Translations under genes and position numbers: made by a program
Shown: positions 7,691 through 13,320 of the stretch, piece by piece
Layout of the letters: each line of letters opens with the position of its first letter
Numbering within the stretch: the first letter of the stretch is position 1
Origin: JACPAB01 sp964366725
GTDB lineage: Bacteria; Patescibacteriota; Minisyncoccia; 2-02-FULL-40-12; GWA2-44-9
Direction of reading: 5' to 3'
Assembly: GCA_964366725.1 (NCBI GenBank)
Contig: CAYIUL010000003.1
Location: forward strand, 1 to 23,612
Length of the DNA stretch: 23,612 bases
The notes under the pieces: model-generated
What the model was told of the DNA's origin: nothing
The model's database searches: none
What the model saw: only the letters and a program-made list of their open reading frames with translations

Positions 7691-9088
7691 ATGGACTTGG
7701 GATTTACGATCAGAGACGTCCGCGACGGCCTTGCCAAAGGTCATTTCTCGGCTGAAGAAATTTTTAAAAAATACTCCGATAAGATTAAGAAGGGGGATAA
7801 AAAAATTAATGCCTACCTTTCTACTTTTGACTTTAAAACTTTAAACTCGCAAGCTCCGCTTGCCGGCGTGCCCGCCGCCATTAAAGACAATATGCTCATT
7901 GAGGGCACTATTGCCACCGCGGGTTCTAAGATTCTCAAAAATTATGTTTCCGCGTATGATGCCACTGCGATAAAAAAACTTCGAGAAGCAGGTGTTCAAT
8001 TTCTGGGTAAAACAAATATGGATGAATTCGCTATGGGCACATCTACCGAAAACTCCGCTTTCGGACCGACTAAAAATCCCCATGATCTAAAGCGAGTTCC
8101 CGGCGGCAGTTCAGGCGGTTCAGCCGCGGCGGTTGCCGCCGACTTGGCCGTTTTCGCCCTGGGTTCGGATACGGGCGGTTCAATACGCCAGCCGGCTGCT
8201 TTTTGCGGAGTCGTCGGATTCAAGCCAAGCTACGGGCGGGTCTCTAGGCACGGCCTGATAGCAATGGCGTCATCGCTGGACCAGATCGGGCCGATCACCA
8301 AGAACGTCGGGGACGCGGCTTTGGTTTTCGAGGCGATTGCCGGTTACGATAAATTTGACTCCACGACTTTAAACAAACCAGTTCCGGAAGTTTCAAAAAC
8401 CCTCGGTAACGACATTAAGGGTCTCCGGATCGGAGTTCCCAAAGAATTCTTTGGAAAAGGACTGAGTCCGGAAGTCCGGGAAAGAGTGGAGGAGTCGATA
8501 AAGAAGCTTGAAGGGCTCGGCTGCGAAATAGAAGAGGTGTCTTTACCTAACTTTGAATATGGACTTGTGGCTTATTACATAATCGTGCCATCGGAGGTCT
8601 CATCGAACCTGGCGCGTTTTGACGGAATCAGGTACGGTTATTCTTCCAAAAACTCGGAAACATTATTGGATGTCTACTTGAACTCTCGTTCGGATGGGCT
8701 TGGACCGGAACCCAAAAGAAGAATAATCCTGGGAACATATGCGTTGTCATCGGGATACTACGACGCTTACTACCTTAAGGCCCAGAAAGTCCGCGCCATG
8801 CTGAGACAGGATTTTGACAACGCCTTTAAAAAAGTCGACGCTATCGTGGGCCCGGTATCTCCGACCACGGCATTCAAAATAGGGGAGAAGGTCTCCGACC
8901 CGTTGTCTCTGTACCTGGAAGATATTTACACTGTGCCGGTCAACCTGGCCGGCCTGCCCGGCATATCCGTCCCGTGCGACTTGGGGCGGGAGAGTAACAT
9001 GCCGGTAGGATTCCAGATAATCGGTAAATATTTTGACGAAGAAACAGTTCTTCGATTGGCATACCAACTTGAGCAAGCATTAAAATAA
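7691..9088 (+). CDS. gatA: Asp/Glu-tRNA(Asn/Gln) amidotransferase subunit A
   Basis: A 465-residue amidase-signature protein of normal length. The Ser-cisSer-Lys triad can be read: K65 in AAIKDNM, cis-Ser S140 in PGGSSGGSAAA, and nucleophile S164 in SDTGGSIRQPAA. GatA releases ammonia from glutamine for use by GatB. The C-terminal part (VPVNLAGLPGISVPCDL, MPVGFQIIGKYFDEETVLRLA) is also typical. It follows gatC by 4 nt and its TAA shares a base with the next ATG. There are no signs of damage. Confidence 0.97.
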   Translation: MDLGFTIRDVRDGLAKGHFSAEEIFKKYSDKIKKGDKKINAYLSTFDFKTLNSQAPLAGVPAAIKDNMLIEGTIATAGSKILKNYVSAYDATAIKKLREAGVQFLGKTNMDEFAMGTSTENSAFGPTKNPHDLKRVPGGSSGGSAAAVAADLAVFALGSDTGGSIRQPAAFCGVVGFKPSYGRVSRHGLIAMASSLDQIGPITKNVGDAALVFEAIAGYDKFDSTTLNKPVPEVSKTLGNDIKGLRIGVPKEFFGKGLSPEVRERVEESIKKLEGLGCEIEEVSLPNFEYGLVAYYIIVPSEVSSNLARFDGIRYGYSSKNSETLLDVYLNSRSDGLGPEPKRRIILGTYALSSGYYDAYYLKAQKVRAMLRQDFDNAFKKVDAIVGPVSPTTAFKIGEKVSDPLSLYLEDIYTVPVNLAGLPGISVPCDLGRESNMPVGFQIIGKYFDEETVLRLAYQLEQALK

Positions 9089-9654
9089 TGGACAATATCG
9101 TCTTTTCAACCATAGCCAGCTTACTGACCGCGTCAGATATCGGGGGTTTTCAGTTAGCCCGGATAGGCGATTACTTCCCGTTCATCAGAGAAAATCTCGA
9201 TATTTTAAAAATACTGATGGCCTCGCTGGCAGGTATCATTTTTTTACTTCTCATAACCGTCATGGTCAAGATAAATCGGTTGGCGGCGAAAAAGATAGAT
9301 ATCGCAAAAGTTATCGTCCCGCCAAGCCCGGCCTTTTCCGGAGTTAATGCCCGTTGGGCCGAAGTTCAAAGACACATCAATTCTACCCGCGAGGCCGAAT
9401 GGAAGTTCGCCGTCATAGAGGCGGATAAAGTAGTCGACGACACCTTAAAGAGCGCCGGTTTCCTTGGTGACACCTTGGGCGAAAGATTGATAAACATAGA
9501 ACGTGGTCAGCTCGCAACTTTGGACGGTTTGTGGACAGCCCATAAAACGCGGAACCGTCTTGCTCACGACATAAATCTTTCGCTAAGATACTCCGAAGCC
9601 AAAGAAGCGATACAATTATACGAAAAGACCCTACGAGAACTTCAGGCTATCTAA
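9088..9654 (+). CDS. Membrane-anchored protein with HEPN-like R-x4-H motif
   Basis: A 188-residue protein. A transmembrane helix spans about residues 40-60 (ILMASLAGIIFLLLITVMV), followed by a basic juxtamembrane stretch (KINRLAAKK) and a cytoplasmic helical domain from residue 88 (RWAEVQRHINS ... WKFAVIEADKVVDDTLKSAG). The domain ends with WTAHKTRNRLAHD, which contains R155-x4-H160, the arrangement seen in HEPN RNase domains. I recall similar hypothetical proteins in CPR genomes but know no experimental function. It overlaps gatA by 1 nt. Its stop codon is part of a 17-bp direct repeat that also occurs at 11428, and the restriction-modification cassette follows at once. HEPN identity is inferred from one motif and helical character. 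Confidence 0.6.
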   Translation: MDNIVFSTIASLLTASDIGGFQLARIGDYFPFIRENLDILKILMASLAGIIFLLLITVMVKINRLAAKKIDIAKVIVPPSPAFSGVNARWAEVQRHINSTREAEWKFAVIEADKVVDDTLKSAGFLGDTLGERLINIERGQLATLDGLWTAHKTRNRLAHDINLSLRYSEAKEAIQLYEKTLRELQAI

Positions 9655-9665
9655 AAACGGCCTGA
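9649..9665 (+). repeat. 17-bp direct repeat, left copy (cassette boundary)
   Basis: ATCTAAAAACGGCCTGA, identical to 11428-11444. It includes the stop codon of the preceding gene. The right copy continues into a complete hairpin terminator, the left copy does not. Confidence 0.85.
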
Positions 9666-9713
9666 TGGAATAATAAATTCGACTTTAAAAAGTATCCAAA
9701 AAAAACAGCGCAT

Positions 9714-10694
9714 ATGCATTCGAAATTAGTCCAAAAGAATTTTTCAATAATGGCAAAAACTAATAGCTTGCCAATTTTTGAATATGGAATGGTTTGGGAA
9801 GACCCGATTAGTGGTCACCGGGTTGGTTGTCTTGACGTTTCAAGAAAAGAAGATGTTGCAAGGTTGATGAAGGACGAGAAAGCTGTACTGGCGGTTCAGG
9901 ACCCACCCTATAATGTAGGCATCAATGCCGAATTCGGAAATTTACCATTAGATCGGTATATGAATTGGAGTGAAAAGTGGGTTGATAACACATTGAATAT
10001 ACTTCATGACAATTCTTCGTTCTATATTTGGCTTGGGGCAGACGTGAGAAGTGGGTTACAACCATTACCTGATTTTATTCTTATGATGAGAGATAAACCA
10101 GTAAAGATCCGGAGTTTTATTACCATGAGAAATCAGAGAGGATATGGAACACAAAAAAACTGGATGGCTGTTCGACAAGAATTGCTCTACTACATCAAAG
10201 GAGAACCTTTTTTTGATGTTCAGGCAGAATACACAGATATACCAAAAAAAACGAAGGGATACTACAAAAAAATTAACGGGAAAATGACAGAAAATTTTGA
10301 AAGAAGTAAATCTTTAACGATTCGAGCTGGAAATGTCTGGCACGACATTCAGCAAGTATTCTATTTAATGCATGAAAATATTGAGGGTTGCTTTGCTCAA
10401 AAACCCCTCAAGTCCGCAAAGCGGATAATCGAAGCGAGTAGCAAAGTCGATGATCTTGTGGTAGATTTTTTCAGCCATTCTGGTTCTACTCTCTTGCAGG
10501 CGGAGTTAAGCAAAAGAAGATGCTACACAATGGACATAAACCCGAATTACTGTAAAATTACCGTTGCTAGATTGCTTCATCAGCGTAGGACGGGGGAAAC
10601 GGGGTGGGGTCGCCTAAAAGTTTTGAAAGACGGCCAAATTTTAGTAAAAGATGAGGAGTTGCTGGGTGCACCAACACTTCTTGATTTAACTTAA
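9714..10694 (+). CDS. DNA methyltransferase, beta-class (N6-adenine or N4-cytosine)
   Basis: A 326-residue protein. The catalytic motif IV is DPPY (63-66 in AVQDPPYNVGI), and the AdoMet-binding motif I lies later, near residues 252-260 (DFFSHSGST, replacing the usual DPFxGSGT), followed by TMDINPNYCKITVARL. The order IV before I marks the beta class. Its role would be to protect host DNA from the endonuclease encoded 5 nt downstream. The start is uncertain: ATG 9714 or ATG 9750 (MAKTNSLPIFEYGM); neither has an RBS. The codon and base use are AT-rich compared with neighbours. The recognition sequence cannot be read from the protein. Substrate base (A or C) is also undetermined. Confidence 0.9.
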   Translation: MHSKLVQKNFSIMAKTNSLPIFEYGMVWEDPISGHRVGCLDVSRKEDVARLMKDEKAVLAVQDPPYNVGINAEFGNLPLDRYMNWSEKWVDNTLNILHDNSSFYIWLGADVRSGLQPLPDFILMMRDKPVKIRSFITMRNQRGYGTQKNWMAVRQELLYYIKGEPFFDVQAEYTDIPKKTKGYYKKINGKMTENFERSKSLTIRAGNVWHDIQQVFYLMHENIEGCFAQKPLKSAKRIIEASSKVDDLVVDFFSHSGSTLLQAELSKRRCYTMDINPNYCKITVARLLHQRRTGETGWGRLKVLKDGQILVKDEELLGAPTLLDLT

Positions 10695-10699
10695 ATTTA

Positions 10700-11416
10700 A
10701 TGGATAAGAAAAAATTAGACCAAAAACTTGAAGAGTGGGTTAAAAAACTACCACAAGAAGATCGCAAATTTCTTTTGGCACATTTAAGCAGTTTGAAATC
10801 CATTTATCCATTCAACGAATATGAGTACCGCTTAATGTATTTGCTGGATAAAAAAATTATTTCATTCAAAGAATATGAGAGTTTGCGGAACGCGTATGTA
10901 AATGCGAATCCATATCTCAACCTTTATAACATTTCACCTCGTGTTTTTGGCGAAATTTGGGCGCAACAGCATTTGATTGAGCTAGACCAAAGATTTAAAA
11001 AACCATCAAAACTTGTTGATAAAAAGTATTCCGGCGATTACGACTTATACCTTGGAAACGGAAAGAAAATAATTAAAGTTGAGGTAAAAGCATCTAGGGC
11101 TATAAATACAAAAATTAGGGGTGGCCTTGAACACAAAGCATTAAGTTTTGATTCTGATGAGCCATATCGGATGAATTTTCAGCAGCTTAAATTGGGTATT
11201 GTAGATGTTTTTGTTTTTATCGGTGTTTGGATAGATAAAATATACTATTGGGTGCTTACGAATAAAGAAGTAAAAAATCATCCCATGAGAAGTCACCAAC
11301 ACAGGGGTGGCATCGAATTTCAAATTGGGATTACTGACAAAAACTTCAATGAGTTTAAGAAATTTCTTGTTAAGTCGAGTAATCTTGCTGATGCAGTAAA
11401 ATCAAAAGCGAAATAA
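10700..11416 (+). CDS. Probable type II restriction endonuclease (PD-(D/E)xK fold)
   Basis: A 238-residue protein starting 5 nt after the methyltransferase gene. The core SGDYDLYLGNGKKIIKVEVKAS (residues 111-132) gives a PD-(D/E)xK-type active site: D113 or D115, E128 and K130. The N-terminal ~90 residues are helical (KKLDQKLEEWVKKLPQEDRKFLLAHLSS, PFNEYEYRLMYLLDKK), perhaps for DNA recognition or dimerisation. I do not recognise a named enzyme. The coupled order methyltransferase-endonuclease supports a type II system. The gene is AT-rich and appears intact. Confidence 0.78.
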   Translation: MDKKKLDQKLEEWVKKLPQEDRKFLLAHLSSLKSIYPFNEYEYRLMYLLDKKIISFKEYESLRNAYVNANPYLNLYNISPRVFGEIWAQQHLIELDQRFKKPSKLVDKKYSGDYDLYLGNGKKIIKVEVKASRAINTKIRGGLEHKALSFDSDEPYRMNFQQLKLGIVDVFVFIGVWIDKIYYWVLTNKEVKNHPMRSHQHRGGIEFQIGITDKNFNEFKKFLVKSSNLADAVKSKAK

Positions 11417-11427
11417 CTATCCACCAA

Positions 11428-11459
11428 ATCTAAAAACGGCCTGAAAGCCGTTTTTAGAT
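11428..11459 (+). terminator. Bidirectional terminator; includes right copy of 17-bp direct repeat
   Basis: A perfect 13-bp stem, ATCTAAAAACGGC and GCCGTTTTTAGAT, with loop CTGAAA. Its A/T ends make it usable in both directions: for the endonuclease gene and for the minus-strand tRNA-Ala. Bases 11428-11444 repeat 9649-9665, so it probably was the terminator of the 9088-9654 gene before the cassette arrived. Confidence 0.88.
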
Positions 11460-11471
11460 AGTATTGTTATG

Positions 11472-11542
11472 TGGACCTACGGGGAGTCGAACCCCGACTT
11501 CAACCATGCCATGGTCGCGTGATACCGCTTCACTATAGGCCC
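11472..11542 (-). tRNA. tRNA-Ala (anticodon GGC)
   Basis: A full cloverleaf on the minus strand, 71 nt: acceptor GGGCCTA/TAGGTCC with the alanine identity wobble pair G3:U70; D stem GTGA/TCAC; anticodon stem CGACC/GGTTG with loop ATGGCAT (anticodon GGC); T stem CGGGG/CCCCG with TTCGACT loop; discriminator A. CCA is not encoded. Confidence 0.93.
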
Positions 11543-11552
11543 TCAATTTTAA

Positions 11553-11586
11553 TTGAAAAAATACCACAAAAATGGTAAGATTTCAA
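11553..11586. promoter_or_regulatory. Overlapping divergent promoters for two tRNA genes
   Basis: Plus strand: TTGAAA (11553-11558), 17 nt, TAAGAT (11576-11581), aimed at tRNA-Arg. Minus strand: TTGAAA (11586-11581), 17 nt, TATTTT (11563-11558), aimed at tRNA-Ala. The two core promoters interlock, so only one could be bound at a time. Confidence 0.6.
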
Positions 11587-11604
11587 GGTGAATTTTAATA
11601 TGAT

Positions 11605-11679
11605 GCCCTCGTCGTTCAAAGGATAGGACACGGCTTTCCTAAAGCTGTAATCTCCGTTCGACTCGGAGCGAGGGCACCA
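11605..11679 (+). tRNA. tRNA-Arg (anticodon CCT), CCA encoded
   Basis: Acceptor GCCCTCG/CGAGGGC; D stem GTTC/GGAC; anticodon stem CGGCT/AGCTG with loop TTCCTAA (anticodon CCT, reads AGG); T stem CTCCG/CGGAG with TTCGACT loop; discriminator A and encoded CCA. It is the only one of the four tRNAs here with a genomic CCA. The cca gene begins 6 nt after it. Confidence 0.95.
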
Positions 11680-11685
11680 AAAGTC

Positions 11686-13143
11686 ATGACACTTCCAAAA
11701 GAGATCCGGGAAATTATAGAAAAACTGGAAAAGGCCGGTTACGAGGGATACGCCGTGGGCGGATGCGTGCGTGATTTGTTGTTGAAAGAACTTGCCCTGA
11801 GCAAAGTCGAAGGGCCCAAGGACTGGGACGTAACCACTAACGCAAAGCCAGAAGAGATACAAAAGATATTCCCTGATAATATCTATGAAAATACTTTCGG
11901 GACGGTTGGAGTTAAAACCGGCTCGGAAGACCCGGCGCTGGCGCTGGTGGAAGTGACGCCTTACCGCATTGAAGGGAAATATACCGACAAAAGACACCCG
12001 GATGAAGTTAAATTTGCCGACAAACTTGAGGACGACCTCTCCCGAAGGGACTTTACCGTAAACACGATGGCCCTTGGCGCTGACGGGCGGGTTATAGATC
12101 TTTTTAACGGGCAAGGCGACTTAAAAAATAAAATCGTCAGAACGGTCGGCGGTCCCAACGAGAGATTCGGTGAGGATGCTTTAAGAATGCTGAGAGCGGT
12201 TCGTTTTGCCGCCCAGCTTGGTTTTAAGATCGAAGATAAAACACTGGAAGCGATCCGAGAAAATTCCGAGTGGCTGGCGGCGATATCGAAAGAGAGGATC
12301 CGAGACGAATTTACCAAGATCATCGGGTCCGAAAACGCCTACGAAGGAATCCTACTGCTGGAGGAAACCGGACTCTTAAGGTTCATCGTCCCCGAACTTC
12401 GCGAGGGTATAGGAGTGGACCAGAACCTTCACCACATCTACTCCGTCTGGGAGCATAATACGAGAGCCCTTAAATACACCGTGGAGAAAAAATACTCTCT
12501 CGAAGTCCGGTTTGCCTCACTGTTTCACGACATTGGAAAGCCCCGTAGCAAAAGAGGAACAAGCCACGAGAACTCCACTTTTTACGGCCACGAGGTTATA
12601 GGAGCAAGAATGGCGGCGGAAATAATGGACCGCCTTAAATTCCCCAGTGACTTCAGCGAGAAAGTAATAAAACTGGTCAGATACCATATGTTCTACTATA
12701 ATCCCGAGGAAGTAACGGAGTCATCGGTTAGGCGCCTGCTGGTCAGAATAGGGAAAGAAAATGTGGAAGATCTTCTAAAAGTCCGGGAAGCCGACCGGAT
12801 CGGCTCCGGCCGGCCGAAGGCAGTGCCATATAAGTTAAGGCATCTCAAATACATAATTGATAAGGTCTCCGACGACCCCATATCGGCAAAGATGCTCAAG
12901 ATCGACGGAAAAGACGTAATGGAAGAGCTCGACATAGAACCGGGCCCCAAGGTCGGCTTGATATTAAATTCTCTTCTGGCCGAAACGATAGAAGAGCCCT
13001 CGAAGAACACGCGGGAAAACTTGATGCAAAGAATCCACGAATTGGACAAAAAATCTCCGGAAGAACTCCGCGAGTCGCTTAAAAAGATAGAGAACGCGAT
13101 AGAGAGAGAAGAGGAAGAGAGGAGAAAGAAATATTACGTTTAG
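11686..13143 (+). CDS. cca: CCA tRNA nucleotidyltransferase with HD domain
   Basis: A 485-residue class II nucleotidyltransferase. The catalytic head has GGCVRDLLL and PKDWDVTT with the DxD pair (D46, D48), then RRDFTVNTMAL and ALRMLRAVRFAAQLGF for nucleotide and tRNA binding. An HD domain follows (SLFHDIGKPRS, H281-D282; FYGHEVIGA). The enzyme adds or repairs the 3' CCA of tRNAs, which three of the four neighbouring tRNAs need. It carries an insertion of about 7 residues (ELALSKVEG) between LLL and PKDWD, exactly where a dispersed 20-bp element lies. The ATG is 6 nt after the tRNA-Arg CCA end; the only SD-like sequence (GAGGG) is inside the tRNA acceptor stem. Confidence 0.96.
   Translation: MTLPKEIREIIEKLEKAGYEGYAVGGCVRDLLLKELALSKVEGPKDWDVTTNAKPEEIQKIFPDNIYENTFGTVGVKTGSEDPALALVEVTPYRIEGKYTDKRHPDEVKFADKLEDDLSRRDFTVNTMALGADGRVIDLFNGQGDLKNKIVRTVGGPNERFGEDALRMLRAVRFAAQLGFKIEDKTLEAIRENSEWLAAISKERIRDEFTKIIGSENAYEGILLLEETGLLRFIVPELREGIGVDQNLHHIYSVWEHNTRALKYTVEKKYSLEVRFASLFHDIGKPRSKRGTSHENSTFYGHEVIGARMAAEIMDRLKFPSDFSEKVIKLVRYHMFYYNPEEVTESSVRRLLVRIGKENVEDLLKVREADRIGSGRPKAVPYKLRHLKYIIDKVSDDPISAKMLKIDGKDVMEELDIEPGPKVGLILNSLLAETIEEPSKNTRENLMQRIHELDKKSPEELRESLKKIENAIEREEEERRKKYYV
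11795..11814 (+). repeat. 20-bp dispersed element, copy 3 (inside cca)
   Basis: CCCTGAGCAAAGTCGAAGGG. It encodes LSKVEG within an extra segment of the CCA-adding enzyme just before the catalytic PKDWD motif. It is 1 nt longer than copy 1 in the spacer. Confidence 0.7.
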
Positions 13144-13162
13144 TTTCAGATAAAAATAGATT

Positions 13163-13233
13163 CGGGCCGGAGTATGCCGGTAGTACGCGCGCTTCGGGTG
13201 CGTGAAGACCGGGTTCGATTCCCGGCGGCCCGA
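13163..13233 (+). tRNA. tRNA-Pro (anticodon CGG), atypical core
   Basis: Acceptor CGGGCCG/CGGCCCG (C1:G72 as in bacterial tRNA-Pro); D stem GTAT/GTAC; anticodon stem CGCGC/GCGTG with loop TTCGGGT (anticodon CGG, G37); T stem CCGGG/CCCGG with TTCGATT loop; discriminator A, no encoded CCA. Position 8 is G, not U, and the D loop GCCGGTA lacks A14, so the usual U8:A14 pair is missing. Confidence 0.85.
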
Positions 13234-13246
13234 CAATTGCTTTTTT

Positions 13247-13317
13247 GGGCCCGTCGTATAGTGGCAATACACGGCATTCGCATTGCCGAGACGCGGTTTC
13301 GATTACCGCCGGGTCCA
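13247..13317 (+). tRNA. tRNA-Ala (anticodon CGC)
   Basis: Acceptor GGGCCCG/CGGGTCC with G3:U70 wobble; U8; D stem GTAT/ATAC; anticodon stem CGGCA/TGCCG with loop TTCGCAT (anticodon CGC); T stem GCGGT/ACCGC with TTCGATT loop; discriminator A; CCA not encoded (CAG follows). It ends 3 nt before the pcrA ATG. Confidence 0.95.
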
Positions 13318-13320
13318 CAG

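Larger units (their letters stand above)
9666..11444 (+). mobile_element. Restriction-modification cassette bounded by direct repeats
   Basis: A 1,779-bp segment (one repeat copy included) with a beta-class DNA methyltransferase and a PD-(D/E)xK endonuclease gene and little else. It is visibly richer in A/T than the ligA-gatA and cca regions. It is bounded by a perfect 17-bp direct repeat and carries no recombinase of its own. I infer acquisition by horizontal transfer; the mechanism is not visible. Confidence 0.65.

Noticed and set aside
9655..9713. Intact terminator for the 9088-9654 gene at the left repeat
   Set aside because: Only the first arm is present; the complementary arm GCCGTTTTTAG is missing at this copy.
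11533..12114. Long minus-strand open frame over tRNA-Ala, tRNA-Arg and cca
   Set aside because: It crosses two tRNAs and the well-conserved cca sequence; its protein has no domain-like pattern.
13174..13320. In-frame N-terminal extension of the helicase
   Set aside because: This stretch is two clear tRNA genes; the helicase similarity starts at MDKIFQGLNN (13321).
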